Positions 8,547-17,765 of a stretch of 64,000 bases of DNA are shown here, piece by piece. The notes under the pieces were generated by a model that searched no databases, had not been told where the DNA came from, and saw only the letters and a program-made list of their open reading frames with translations. Source of the stretch: Nannocystis sp. RBIL2 (GTDB lineage Bacteria; Myxococcota_A; Polyangia; Nannocystales; Nannocystaceae); NCBI RefSeq assembly GCF_026626745.1, contig NZ_JAPNJW010000002.1, forward strand, positions 2,690,151 to 2,754,150. The letters are read 5' to 3'. Every line of letters starts with the position of its first letter. Position 1 is the first letter of the stretch. Both the position numbers and the translations under genes were made by a program.

Positions 8547-9434
8547 ATGCTTGGACTACGCTTCAGCCGGCTCGTACACGCCGCCATCGCCAGCGGCGCG
8601 CTGGTCCTCGGCGCCTGTCAGGGCGGCGGCAAGGGCGGCACGGACACGGACACGGACACGGACACCGGCACCGCGACCGACAACCCGACCACCGACGATC
8701 CCACCGGACCGCCCTTCCCGCCCGATCCGACGCTCCCGCTGCCGCCGCCCGACCCGCCGCCGCCCGACCCGCCGCCCGTCGACGTGCCGCCGGCGCTGAT
8801 CGGCGTCAAGCTGCTCGACGCCTCGACCCTGCAGCTCAGCTTCACCGAGCCGCTCGCCCCGGTCGAGACCGTCAACCCCAAGCGCTTCCGCCTCAGCATC
8901 GCCCAGGCCTACTACGGCCAATACGGCGGTCAGCCGAGCACCACCCTCATCGATCCGCGCTACTACAACCTCGAGCAGTACTGCTCGCCGAACCCGCCGC
9001 CGCCCTGCTACTACGAGCCGCCGTACGACTATTATTGTTACTACGGCCCCTCTTGCTATTACCAGAGCACCGGGCCGATCGTCGCCACCAGCGTGGCCCC
9101 GCTCGACGGCGACCCGACCTCGCTCGTCATCGGCCTCGGCGTCCCGATCCAGCCGTTTCTGTGCAACACGCTGGAGGCGTTCGAGGACAACCCCAACCTC
9201 CGGATGGTGCTGCACCTCCACTACGCCGCCGGCGGCCTGTCGGAGCTCCAGGACCTCGGCGGCCTGGCCGTGCCCTCGCTCGGCGACGTCTGGGTGAAGT
9301 ACGACGGCAACTTCTACAGCTACCAGGGCGCCGCGTTCTCGACCCTCGACCCGTTCCTGCCGATCCCCTGCCAGCTGTTCGACGTCCCCGACGACGGCCC
9401 CGACATCCCCGACATCCCCGAATCCGACCTGTGA
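8547..9434 (+). CDS. Tyr/Pro-rich lipoprotein, copy 2
   Basis: 295 aa from the ATG at 8547, chosen because its signal peptide (MLGLRFSRLVHAAIASGALV, lipobox LGAC) matches copy 1 almost residue for residue. It has a longer linker (TDTDTDTDTG, then Pro/Asp) and the same SFTEPLAPVETVNPKRFRLS block. The Tyr/Cys insert (CYYEPPYDYYCYYGPSCYYQ) follows, and the same DPFLPIPCQLF ending is extended by an acidic Asp/Ile/Pro tail. The pair is a tandem duplication, and divergence is concentrated in the linker and in insert length. The Tyr-rich insert could mediate adhesion, metal or redox chemistry, or crosslinking; this is speculation. Confidence 0.8.
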   Translation: MLGLRFSRLVHAAIASGALVLGACQGGGKGGTDTDTDTDTGTATDNPTTDDPTGPPFPPDPTLPLPPPDPPPPDPPPVDVPPALIGVKLLDASTLQLSFTEPLAPVETVNPKRFRLSIAQAYYGQYGGQPSTTLIDPRYYNLEQYCSPNPPPPCYYEPPYDYYCYYGPSCYYQSTGPIVATSVAPLDGDPTSLVIGLGVPIQPFLCNTLEAFEDNPNLRMVLHLHYAAGGLSELQDLGGLAVPSLGDVWVKYDGNFYSYQGAAFSTLDPFLPIPCQLFDVPDDGPDIPDIPESDL

Positions 9435-9672
9435 CCGCGCGAGCGTGACGACAGCCGCTCGCCCGGCGGCGACGTCTTCGCGCAGAGGAGCGCGGCCGCA
9501 TTCAGGTCGTCCTGAGTGACGGCAGCGCCCCCTCGTCGCGCCGCGCAATTGATCGCGGGCCGAGCTTCACTGTCCCCGTGAGCGCGCTGCGCCGGCCGCC
9601 GCGTCCGTCGACCGCGTCGCGCATGCGGCGACGCGCCGACGGCTGGCCTCCGCGTCGCCTCGGGAGACGACC

Positions 9673-11466
9673 ATGGCTTACTCATCCTCCGTTCCTTCCT
9701 CGCAGCGCCTGCTCGCGCTCGCGCTCGTCGCTGCGCTCACCTCGGCCGGCTGTCCCAGCCCCGACACCGCGAGCGACGATTCGACCGCGAGCGGCACGAG
9801 CAGCGGCGACCTCGGCACCACCAGCAGCGGCGACGGCCCGCCGACCCCCGTGCCGACCGGCAGCGACCCATCCACGGAGCCCGCGGTGCCGACCTCGACC
9901 GGCACCAGCGCCGACGCCGATCCGACCGTCGCGGTCGATCCCTCGACCACCACCACGACCGGCGACACCACGACCGGCGACACCACGACCGGCGACACCA
10001 CGACCGAGACCAGCACCACGACCGCCGTCGATCCGAGCGGGGACACCACGACGACGTCCGACACCACGAGCACGGGCGCCGAGGACACGACCACCGGCTC
10101 GACGACCGACGACGACACGTCGGGCGAGCCCGAAGTGATCGTGTGCGGCGAGGGCGACATCCTCGACGCGCCGCCGTCGACCATGGTCGACGGCATGTTC
10201 GCGGTGCCGATCGACGTCGTCTCGGTCACCGCGAGCGCGGTCATCGACTGGACTGCCAAGGCGGCGACGATGAAGGCGACGATGAAGTTCCGGCTCGGAC
10301 CCGAGGGCGGCCACCCGCTCTTCGACACCCGCCAGCTCACCTTCACCAAGATCGAGCTCGACGGCATGCCGCTGACGTCGGGGCAGATCTTGCACCGCGA
10401 CCTCGGCGGCGGCGACAAGGCGGAGATGCGGGTCATCGCGCTCGACCTCCCCGCCTGCTCGGAGCACGTGCTCGTGCTCGAGTACCCGCTGGACGACCCC
10501 CCGAATTCGACGAACATCCTCTCGTATAACGAATGGGAGCAGGCCGTCCTGTGGTCGTTCGGCTCGAGCGATGTCTCCCCGGGCTACATGGTCGAGCGCT
10601 GGATGCCGGCCAACCTGACCTACGACCGCTTCAAGCTGACGATGACCGTCCAGGTCCTCGACTCCCCCTCCGAGCAGGTCGTGTACGCCAACGGCGACAT
10701 CCAGGAGCTCGGCTTCCACAAGTGGAAGATCAGCTACCCGGCCCACTTCCGCTCGTTCTCGCCGATGTTCCGGCTGCAGAAGGGGGGAAAGCACACGCAC
10801 AGCAGCGCGATCCTCGAGCCGAAGGGCGGCGATCCGGTCGAGCTCGACGTGTTCCTCGAGGCCGACGTCGGCAAGACGCACGAAGAGGTGCAGGCCGAGA
10901 TCGCCGGCTACTTCGACGAGTTCATCGAGTCGACCGGGCCCTACCACCTCGATCGGTTCTACGTGCTCATCAACCCGGGCGACGGCGCAGGTATGGAGTA
11001 CGAGGGCGCGACCAGCACCGGCTACCTCAGCCTCAAACACCAGCTGTTCCACGGCTGGTTCGGCCGCGGCCTCAAGCCCCGCCACACCAACGACGCCTGG
11101 CTCGACGAGTCGTGGACCGAATACGTGGTCGACGAGGTCGACGTCCCGGTGCTGCCCCTCGACTTCGCGGCGCCGCCGGTCGTGCTGTGCAGCGACAACC
11201 CGTGGTCGCGTCACATGCCCCTCAAGGTGTTCGGCTTCGGCCAGCGGGTGTTCGCCACCATCGCCGCGGCGACCGGCGAGGCCGACCTGCGCCTCGCCAT
11301 GAAGCTGTTCTACGAGCTGCGCGCGCCCGGGCTGTTCAGCACCGCGGAGCTCGAGCAACACCTCTACTGCGAGCTGCAAGAGCCGGTGATCCGCGACGTG
11401 TTCCACCGCTTCGTCTACGGCAAGGACGGCCCGACGCCCGAGCTGCCGCCCGGTTACTGTCCGTGA
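9673..11466 (+). CDS. Secreted M1-like metallopeptidase homologue, probably inactive
   Basis: 597 aa lipoprotein: signal MAYSSSVPSSQRLLALALVA, lipobox SAGC (Cys27), then about 125 residues of Thr/Asp/Ser linker. From about residue 150 the fold follows gluzincin M1 aminopeptidases: GMEYEGA (residues 440-446) replaces GAMEN, and the metal motif region reads HQLFH (456-460), followed 18 residues later by Glu479 in DESWTEY. The spacing is exactly HExxH-X18-E, but the catalytic Glu is Gln457 (codon CAG rather than GAG). Zinc ligands are therefore kept while the general base is lost, suggesting a binding protein or pseudoenzyme unless this is a sequencing error. RBS-like GGGAGA precedes the ATG. 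Confidence 0.8.
   Translation: MAYSSSVPSSQRLLALALVAALTSAGCPSPDTASDDSTASGTSSGDLGTTSSGDGPPTPVPTGSDPSTEPAVPTSTGTSADADPTVAVDPSTTTTTGDTTTGDTTTGDTTTETSTTTAVDPSGDTTTTSDTTSTGAEDTTTGSTTDDDTSGEPEVIVCGEGDILDAPPSTMVDGMFAVPIDVVSVTASAVIDWTAKAATMKATMKFRLGPEGGHPLFDTRQLTFTKIELDGMPLTSGQILHRDLGGGDKAEMRVIALDLPACSEHVLVLEYPLDDPPNSTNILSYNEWEQAVLWSFGSSDVSPGYMVERWMPANLTYDRFKLTMTVQVLDSPSEQVVYANGDIQELGFHKWKISYPAHFRSFSPMFRLQKGGKHTHSSAILEPKGGDPVELDVFLEADVGKTHEEVQAEIAGYFDEFIESTGPYHLDRFYVLINPGDGAGMEYEGATSTGYLSLKHQLFHGWFGRGLKPRHTNDAWLDESWTEYVVDEVDVPVLPLDFAAPPVVLCSDNPWSRHMPLKVFGFGQRVFATIAAATGEADLRLAMKLFYELRAPGLFSTAELEQHLYCELQEPVIRDVFHRFVYGKDGPTPELPPGYCP
9955..10005 (+). repeat. 15-bp tandem repeats in lipoprotein linker
   Basis: Three exact copies of ACGACCGGCGACACC (9955-9999) and a partial fourth encode Thr-Thr-Gly-Asp-Thr units of the M1-like protein's linker. 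Exact repetition at DNA level suggests recent slippage expansion. Confidence 0.8.
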
Positions 11467-11572
11467 GCGCGGACGGTCACGACGAACGCTCCTTCGCGCA
11501 GCGCCGGCACGGACCCGCGACGCTCGCGGCCGCGCTCGCCTCGGCCTCTCCTTCTCGCGGTATAACCAGCGC

Positions 11573-12589
11573 ATGACCGACGACCTGCCGAGCGCGACGG
11601 ACCTGCTCGGCGAGGTCGTCGCCCTGTCCTTCACGCAGCTGCAGCAGGCCATGCGAGCCGGCCGCGGGCCCAGTCATCCGCTGCGCGCCCGCCTCGACGC
11701 GCCCGAACGCCTGGCCACGCTGCATCAGCGCGTCGCCGATCTGCACCGCCGCCGCGCGGGCGAGGTCTGGCGCGCATTCGCGGAAGCCAGGGACAGCGCG
11801 CCGGCGATCATCGCGGCCCGCCAGACGGAGGCGCTCGCGCAGGCGTGGGAGCGCCTCGGCGACGGCGTCACGCGCAGCTTCCACGTCCGCGGCCACCCAC
11901 GGCTCGAGCGCGAGCGGCTGCACGCATGCGCGCGCGACCAGGCCCCGCAGATCGCCATCGACCCCAACCCCGGCTCGCCGAAGGCCCACGGCCTGGCGCA
12001 CCCGGGTTCGATCGAGGACGCGGTGCGCTTCGCCGCGGCGCTGCCGTTGATGCGCCGCTGCGAGGAGCTCGGCGCGCGGGCGGTCGGAGCGTTCGACGCG
12101 CTGGGCCAGCCGACGCACGCGCTGGCCCGCCTCGCCGCGCACGACCGAGAATCACCGCAGCGCGCGGTGGTGTGGCGGTTGTGGCGGCCCCGCAGCGCGG
12201 CCTCGCGGCTGCGCATGCTGACGCTGACTGCCACCCAGGTCGTGCACGACCTCGGCGACGCGAAGCACCACGAGCGCCTCGGCCTGCCGGGGAGTCATTG
12301 CTCGGAGTGGCGCGAGCTCGAGACTCTGACCCTCGGCGCGCTGGCCTGGCGCCTCGCCTGCGAGCACGACGCGCGCGTGCGGGGCCGCGATCGGGCGCGC
12401 CACGGTTCGCACATGGTGAACCTCCGCCCCGAGGTCGTCGGTCGACCCTACCGCGAGCTCGACGACCCGTTCACGCCGCTGCTGACGATCGGCCGCCTGG
12501 GCTGCCGCCTGCACGCGTTCTCGCGGGAGGCGACGACCTTCGAGCTGTGCCCGACGCCGGGGCAGGACTGGCGGCGATTCGTCCCGTGA
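11573..12589 (+). CDS. Hypothetical cytoplasmic protein, 338 aa
   Basis: No signal peptide or membrane segment. Leu/Ala/Arg-rich helices in the first 130 residues are followed by a more mixed region containing HDLGDAKHHERLGLPGSHC and MVNLRPEVVGRPYRELDDP. I do not recognise the family. Several His/Asp/Cys residues cluster in the second half but match no motif I know. It lies between the M1-like lipoprotein and a P450, with more than 200 bp to the latter, so it is probably its own unit. Coding potential is good and there is no better competing frame. Confidence 0.55.
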   Translation: MTDDLPSATDLLGEVVALSFTQLQQAMRAGRGPSHPLRARLDAPERLATLHQRVADLHRRRAGEVWRAFAEARDSAPAIIAARQTEALAQAWERLGDGVTRSFHVRGHPRLERERLHACARDQAPQIAIDPNPGSPKAHGLAHPGSIEDAVRFAAALPLMRRCEELGARAVGAFDALGQPTHALARLAAHDRESPQRAVVWRLWRPRSAASRLRMLTLTATQVVHDLGDAKHHERLGLPGSHCSEWRELETLTLGALAWRLACEHDARVRGRDRARHGSHMVNLRPEVVGRPYRELDDPFTPLLTIGRLGCRLHAFSREATTFELCPTPGQDWRRFVP

Positions 12590-12809
12590 GCCGTTCACGT
12601 CGGCGAAACGCGGCGCATGTCTCGTCGATGGCTTCGGGCCTCCCACGATCTGCGCGCGACGACGCGCGAAATTCACCGCTCCCGATCGCCGAGCCGCGCG
12701 AGCACCGACCCTGAGAGCTCCGATACGATGCGGCCGCGCGCCGACTCGCGCCCTTCGAGGCGGCGCAGCGAGACGCGGCCCACCCCTTCAGCTCGTCCGG
12801 AGACCGCAC

Positions 12810-14045
12810 ATGACCGCCACCGCCACGCGCACCGCACCGACGCCGTCGTTCGACTTCACGACGCCGGAGTATCGCCGCGACCCGTACCCCTTCTACGCCC
12901 GGCTGCGGCGCGACATGCCGATCGTCCGCCTGAACCAGGGGCGCCGCGGCGAGAGCTTCTACGTCTCGCGCTACGACGACGTGATGGTGCTGCTCAAGGA
13001 CGTCGAGCGCTTCGCCAGCGACAAGCGGACCGCCGGTCACGAGGTGTCTTGGCTCGAGTCGCGGCTGTCTCTGGGCGTCAACGACTCGATGGTGATGAAG
13101 GACGGCGCCGACCATCGACGGCTGCGCACGCTCGCCCACAAGGCGTTCACCCCGTCGCGGGTCGCCGCGCTCGAGCAGCGGATCGCCCAGCTCAGCGACG
13201 AGCTGCTCGCCGCGGCCGACGCGCGCGGTTCGATGGACATGATCGCCGACTTCGCCCTGCCGCTGCCGGTCGCGGTGATCTCCGACATGATGGGCGTCCA
13301 CGAGCGCCATCGTCAGCACTTCCACCGCTGGATGAAGGGCATCCTCGAGCTCGACGGCGCCGGTTGGCTGGAGCTGCTGACGAACTTCCCCAACATGATC
13401 AAGCTCAACCGCTTCCTGCGCGAGCTGATCGCCGAGCGCCGGCGGAACAAGGGCGACGATCTGCTCAGCGCGCTGGTCGAGGCCGAGGAGGCCGGCGACA
13501 AGCTGAGCTTCGACGAGCTCGTCGCGTCGACCCTCATCCTCCTCCTCGCGGGGCACGAGACGACCGTCAACCTGATCGGCAACGGCATGCTCGCCTTGCT
13601 CGAGCACCCCGATCAGCTCGAGCGCCTGCGCGCCCGGTCCGAGCTCGTCGACGCCGCGGTCGAGGAGATGCTGCGCTTCACCAGCCCGGTCCAGCTCAAC
13701 GCGCCGCGCTTCGCCTGCGTCGACACGGAGCTGTGCGGCGTGACCATCCGGCGCGGGCAGGCGGTGTGCCCGATCCTCGCCTCGGCCAATCACGACGAGA
13801 CGCACTTCGCCGAGCCGGAGCGGTTCGACATCGGCCGCCAGCCGAACCGTCACCTCGCCTTCGGCTTCGGCCCGCACTTCTGCCTCGGCGCGCCGCTCGC
13901 CCGCCTCGAGGCGAAGATCGCCTTCCGCGCGCTGCTGCAGCGGTACTCGGACATGCAGCTCAGCGTGCCTCGCTCCGGGCTCACGTGGCGCCGCTCGCAG
14001 TCGATCCGCGGCCTGACGGCCCTGCCGCTGCGAGTCCGGTACTGA
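12810..14045 (+). CDS. Cytochrome P450
   Basis: 411 aa, the normal size for a soluble bacterial class I P450. The I-helix oxygen-binding motif is AGHETT (residues 247-252), the K-helix ExxR is E286-R289, and the heme loop FGFGPHFCLG carries the thiolate Cys358. No membrane anchor and no fused reductase, so ferredoxin and reductase must come from elsewhere. It stands alone, with hypothetical or regulatory neighbours, so the substrate cannot be inferred. Such orphan P450s in myxobacteria often hydroxylate steroids, terpenes or polyketides. The start follows GTCCGGAGACCGCAC, giving a usable GGAG site. A 24-bp palindrome follows the stop. Confidence 0.95.
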   Translation: MTATATRTAPTPSFDFTTPEYRRDPYPFYARLRRDMPIVRLNQGRRGESFYVSRYDDVMVLLKDVERFASDKRTAGHEVSWLESRLSLGVNDSMVMKDGADHRRLRTLAHKAFTPSRVAALEQRIAQLSDELLAAADARGSMDMIADFALPLPVAVISDMMGVHERHRQHFHRWMKGILELDGAGWLELLTNFPNMIKLNRFLRELIAERRRNKGDDLLSALVEAEEAGDKLSFDELVASTLILLLAGHETTVNLIGNGMLALLEHPDQLERLRARSELVDAAVEEMLRFTSPVQLNAPRFACVDTELCGVTIRRGQAVCPILASANHDETHFAEPERFDIGRQPNRHLAFGFGPHFCLGAPLARLEAKIAFRALLQRYSDMQLSVPRSGLTWRRSQSIRGLTALPLRVRY

Positions 14046-14046
14046 C

Positions 14047-14070
14047 GGGCATGTCCCGCGGGACATGCCC
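14047..14070. repeat. Perfect 24-bp palindrome between convergent genes
   Basis: GGGCATGTCCCG followed by its exact reverse complement. It sits just after the P450 stop and before the end of the convergent kinase gene. It could act as a bidirectional terminator stem, though it has no loop or T-tract. It is the cleanest full-length member of the CATGTCC palindrome family in the window. Confidence 0.75.
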
Positions 14071-14126
14071 CTCACGCCAGCTCACGCGGGAGGGCGGCCA
14101 GGCGCTGCGGACCCGCCGCGCTCGCC

Positions 14127-16760
14127 TCACTCCGCCGGAGAGGGCGCGCGCCGGGCCGGACGCTGAGCCGCGAGCCACGCGTCGAGCTCGGCCAGAGTCT
14201 CGCCGGTCCTGGCGTCGGCGGCGTAGGTCGGTCGCGCCGCGCGGGCCAGCTCGATCGCTCGGCGCGTCTGCCCCAGCTGCCCGAGGACCTTGGCCAGCTC
14301 GAACTGCACGTCGGCCAGCAGGTACGGATTACCCGCGGCGCCGCGCGTGAGCGCCTCCGCGAGCGCGTCGCGGGCCGGCCCGAGCTCGCCGCGGGCGTGC
14401 TGCACCACGCCGAGCACCAGCAGCGGCTCCGTCAGCTGCGGGCTGTCGGCGTCGTGGGCTCGCCGCAACACCGCGAGCGCCTGCTCGCAAGCAGACGCGG
14501 CGCGGTCGAGCTCCCGCAGCACCCACAACGTGCGGCAGCGGGTCAGCTGCGCCTGGGCGCCCTCCGGATTGTCGACCCCGAGGGACGCCTCGAGGTCGAC
14601 GGCGGCCCGGTCGGCCTTGGCGAGCGCGAGTCGTCCGAGGCGTTCGCGCTCGTCGGGTGCGTCGGCCTCCTCGGCCTGGTTGAGGACGCCGTTGGCCCAG
14701 TCTCGCAAGACGGACGCGGTGGTCGGATGGCGCTCTCCGTGCAGCCGTATCGCCATCTCGTGGGCGCGCCGCTGGTAGTCGTCGGCGGCCTCCCACGCGC
14801 CCAGCTGCTGCGCGCTCGCGCCGAGGAAGATCAAGGTCGTCATGACCGTGTCGTGATCCCCGACCAGCGTCCGCTCCCACACCTCGAGGGCGCGCTGCAG
14901 CCGGTCGCGCGCCCCGGCGGCGTCGCCCTTGTAGAGCAGCGCCTGGCCCTCGACCCGCCACAGCTCACCTTCGAGGATCGGCAGCTGCAACCGCTCGACC
15001 AGCGGCCACGCTCGCGCCGCGTAGACCAGCGCCGCGTCGGGATCCCAGTAGCCGACGCCGAGCAACACGACCAGGTTCACGAGCACCGTCGCCCGGCGAG
15101 TGTCGTCGCCGCACGCCTCGGCGAGCTCGGCCGCGGCCTCGAGCCGGGCGCGCGAGCCCTCGAGATCACCTGACCTCATGAGCAGGTCGGCCTCGTCGTT
15201 CAGCGCGGCGGCCGCGAGCGGCAGGTAGCCCACCCGCCGCGCGGTCGCCTCGATCGCCCGCACCGACGCCAGCGCGGCGTCGAGTCGATCGCCGTCGACC
15301 ACGGCCCTGGCCGCGCGGAGCTCCCGGCGCGCGCGCGCGACCTCCTCGCGCACCGCCGGATCGGGGCTCGGCAACAGCGAGACCGGTGCACCCGCGGCGC
15401 ACCGCTCCGGCGTCGTGAGGCCGTACGACAGCCACTCGACCTCCTGCAGCACCGCGCGGTCGGCCTGGTCCACCGTGGTGAAGAACTCCGCGAGCTCGTC
15501 GTAGCCCTCCTCGAGGCAGGCGATCCGGCGCGCCGCGATCGCCCGGTCCTCGTCCGCGTCGCGACAGAGCTGCGTGCGCATCTCGATCCACCGGCCTGCG
15601 TGCTCGTCGAGGCGGGCCTGCAGCCGATCGCTCAGCAGCTCGCCGCGCGCCAGGCCGGCGCGGGCCACGGCCGCGCGCAGCCGCTGCGCCTGCGCGGGGT
15701 TCCACAGGCCGCCCATGCGCGCGCGCGGCTCGTCGCACGGATCGGCGGCGTCCACGGGTTGCGGCTCCGGTGCGGCGGGCAGCGCCCACACCACTGCCGC
15801 TGCGACGACGGCCGCGAAGGCGAGCAGCCCGGCGACGCGCGGCCACCGGCGCTCGGTCGCGGCCGCGAGCGCGACCACCAGCGCGTCCATCGACGGGTAG
15901 CGATCGGCAGGCCGCTCGGCGAGGCCGCGGCGGACGATCCGCTCGAGCCGGCGTGGCACCCGCCCGAGACACTCCTTCAAGGTCAGACAGAACGCGTACT
16001 GATCGCTCGCCGCGGTCGGCTCGCCGCCGGCGCGCAGCTCGGGCGCCATGTACCCCGGTGTGCCGGCCCTCCCGCTCTCGGAGCCCGCCGGCCACAGCGG
16101 CGTGCCCGGGTCCGTCATCTCGCGGGCCAGGCCGAAGTCGGTGACCTGCACGCCGCCGTCCTCGCCGACGAGGATGTTGTCGGGCTTGACGTCGCGGTGC
16201 AGCACGCCGGCCCGGTGCGAGGCGGCGAGACCACGGGCGGCGCCCAGGCACAGCGTCGCTACCTCGCGCCAGTCGGGCCGCTTGCGCGCGCAGTGCTCGC
16301 GCAGGGTGCTGCCGCGGACCAGGGCCATCGCCACGAACAACTCGTCGCCCGACTCGCCGGCGTCGAACACCGTGAGGACGTTGGGGTGCGACAGCCGGGC
16401 CATCGCTCGCGCCTCTCGCAGCAGCCGCTCGCGATCGGCCGGGCGCACGTCGAGCGCGTGGATGAGCTTGACCGCGACGTCGCGCTCGAGCACCGGATCG
16501 TGCGCGCGATAGACGAGGCCCATCCCGCCCGAGCCGAGCAGATCGGCGAGGGTGTAGCGGCCGATCACCACGCCGGTCATCGGGTCTGCACTGCGGTCGT
16601 CCTCGACGCGGGCGCCCACCTGCCCGCGCGCCAGCCCGGCGAGCAGCACGCGACAGTCGGTGCACGCCTCGAGGTGGCCGTCGAGCGCGGCGCGCTCGGC
16701 CGCGCTCAGATCGCCCTCGAGATACGCGGCGATCGCCTCTTCTTCCGGACAGCCGTCCAA
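14127..16760 (-). CDS. Membrane Ser/Thr protein kinase with zinc anti-sigma-type N-terminus and TPR-like tail
   Basis: 877 aa, apparently from a TTG at 16760. Residues 1-40 form a ZAS/zf-HC2-like segment with H29, C33 and C36 (HLEACTDC), as in zinc anti-sigma factors. A Hanks-type kinase spans about 66-300: glycine loop GSGGMGLVY, Lys98 in VAVKL, catalytic HRD 188-190, DFG 208-210, and GTPGYMAPE. A single membrane helix lies at about 309-328. The remaining 550 residues are helical repeats (TPR-like) and would be extracytoplasmic. The gene is divergent from a sigma factor 99 bp away, which suggests a sensor/anti-sigma/kinase controlling that sigma factor (inference). The start codon is uncertain. 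Confidence 0.9.
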   Translation of the reverse strand: MDGCPEEEAIAAYLEGDLSAAERAALDGHLEACTDCRVLLAGLARGQVGARVEDDRSADPMTGVVIGRYTLADLLGSGGMGLVYRAHDPVLERDVAVKLIHALDVRPADRERLLREARAMARLSHPNVLTVFDAGESGDELFVAMALVRGSTLREHCARKRPDWREVATLCLGAARGLAASHRAGVLHRDVKPDNILVGEDGGVQVTDFGLAREMTDPGTPLWPAGSESGRAGTPGYMAPELRAGGEPTAASDQYAFCLTLKECLGRVPRRLERIVRRGLAERPADRYPSMDALVVALAAATERRWPRVAGLLAFAAVVAAAVVWALPAAPEPQPVDAADPCDEPRARMGGLWNPAQAQRLRAAVARAGLARGELLSDRLQARLDEHAGRWIEMRTQLCRDADEDRAIAARRIACLEEGYDELAEFFTTVDQADRAVLQEVEWLSYGLTTPERCAAGAPVSLLPSPDPAVREEVARARRELRAARAVVDGDRLDAALASVRAIEATARRVGYLPLAAAALNDEADLLMRSGDLEGSRARLEAAAELAEACGDDTRRATVLVNLVVLLGVGYWDPDAALVYAARAWPLVERLQLPILEGELWRVEGQALLYKGDAAGARDRLQRALEVWERTLVGDHDTVMTTLIFLGASAQQLGAWEAADDYQRRAHEMAIRLHGERHPTTASVLRDWANGVLNQAEEADAPDERERLGRLALAKADRAAVDLEASLGVDNPEGAQAQLTRCRTLWVLRELDRAASACEQALAVLRRAHDADSPQLTEPLLVLGVVQHARGELGPARDALAEALTRGAAGNPYLLADVQFELAKVLGQLGQTRRAIELARAARPTYAADARTGETLAELDAWLAAQRPARRAPSPAE

Positions 16761-16858
16761 CCCGCGGCAATGTCGTCGAGGTCGACGCGACGAGTCAACC
16801 GCCGCCGAGGCCGCAGTGTTGACCTGTGCGAAGTCGCAGATCTAGCATCGCCACACGG

Positions 16859-17662
16859 GTGAACGACCTGGTCGACTCGGTCCTCGAGCAGGCGCGCGTG
16901 GCGTGGCCGGGGACGGCGTGGCAGCGCGAGGACGTCGCGCGCCGGCTGGCCAGCGTCGATCCGCAGCTGTGGTCCGAGCCGACCGCCGCGGACCGCCGCG
17001 CCGAGCTGCTGGTCGCCTGGGCCTGCTTGCTCGGCGACCGCGACGCCATCCGCCACCTCGAGGTCCGCTACGTCCGCGACGTGGTGCCGAACCTCCGCGC
17101 GCTCGACCTCGCGGGGGCCGAGCTCGACGAGGTGGTCCAGACCCTGCGCGTCGCGCTGCTGGTCGGCGCGCCCGGGGGTGAGCCGAAGCTCGCGCGCTAC
17201 TCGGGGCGCGGCGCGCTGGGAGGCTTCGTGCGCACAGTCGCGGTCAGGCTGGTGCTCGATCGCAAGCGCGCGCGCCAACCGCCGGACCTCGGCGAGCTGG
17301 CCCGACGTCTGATCACGCCGTTGAGCGATCCGGACGTCGACTATCAGAAAGAGCTGTACACCACGCGCTTCACCGAGGCGCTGGAGACCGCGTGGGCCCG
17401 GCTGCCGATGCCCGAGCGGCTGCTGCTCCGCTACCACCTGCTCGATCAGGTCGGCATCGACGAGCTCGCGGTCATCTACCGGATCCACCGCTCGACCGCG
17501 GCGCGTCGCTGCGCCTCGGCGCGCCAGCGACTGGTCGCGGGCACCCGCGCCGAGCTCGGACGCGCCATTGGGGTGAGCACGCGCACGGTCGACAGCATCC
17601 TGCGCCTGATCGCCACCCGCCTGGATGCCGGCGACGAGCCGCTCCCCATCGAACCGGCCTGA
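16859..17662 (+). CDS. RNA polymerase sigma factor, ECF-like
   Basis: 267 aa from a GTG at 16859 (another GTG at 16826 is possible). The region from GALGGFVRTVAVRLVLDRKR matches the sigma-2 segment of myxobacterial ECF-type factors. LPMPERLLLRYHLLDQVGID, ELAVIYRIHRSTAARR and the following helix form a sigma-4 helix-turn-helix. The N-terminal 80 residues are extended and poorly conserved, as in the sigma-70-like proteins common in Nannocystaceae. It is divergent from a kinase whose N-terminus looks like a zinc anti-sigma domain, so they probably act together. A CCTGTGCGAAG element overlaps the leader. Confidence 0.75.
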   Translation: MNDLVDSVLEQARVAWPGTAWQREDVARRLASVDPQLWSEPTAADRRAELLVAWACLLGDRDAIRHLEVRYVRDVVPNLRALDLAGAELDEVVQTLRVALLVGAPGGEPKLARYSGRGALGGFVRTVAVRLVLDRKRARQPPDLGELARRLITPLSDPDVDYQKELYTTRFTEALETAWARLPMPERLLLRYHLLDQVGIDELAVIYRIHRSTAARRCASARQRLVAGTRAELGRAIGVSTRTVDSILRLIATRLDAGDEPLPIEPA

Positions 17663-17765
17663 TCGGACCGCGCGCGAGCCCGAATTCTCGCGCGTGTCTT
17701 TTTCGCCGCGACCGCGGAGCCCGGGCTCCGTCTGGTCGGCGAACCAGTCCCAAGAAGGCCACCTC

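Noticed and set aside
9955..10120. Possible CRISPR-like periodic repeat
   Set aside because: Short 15-bp units in frame encode a Thr/Asp/Gly lipoprotein linker; no spacers and no cas genes.
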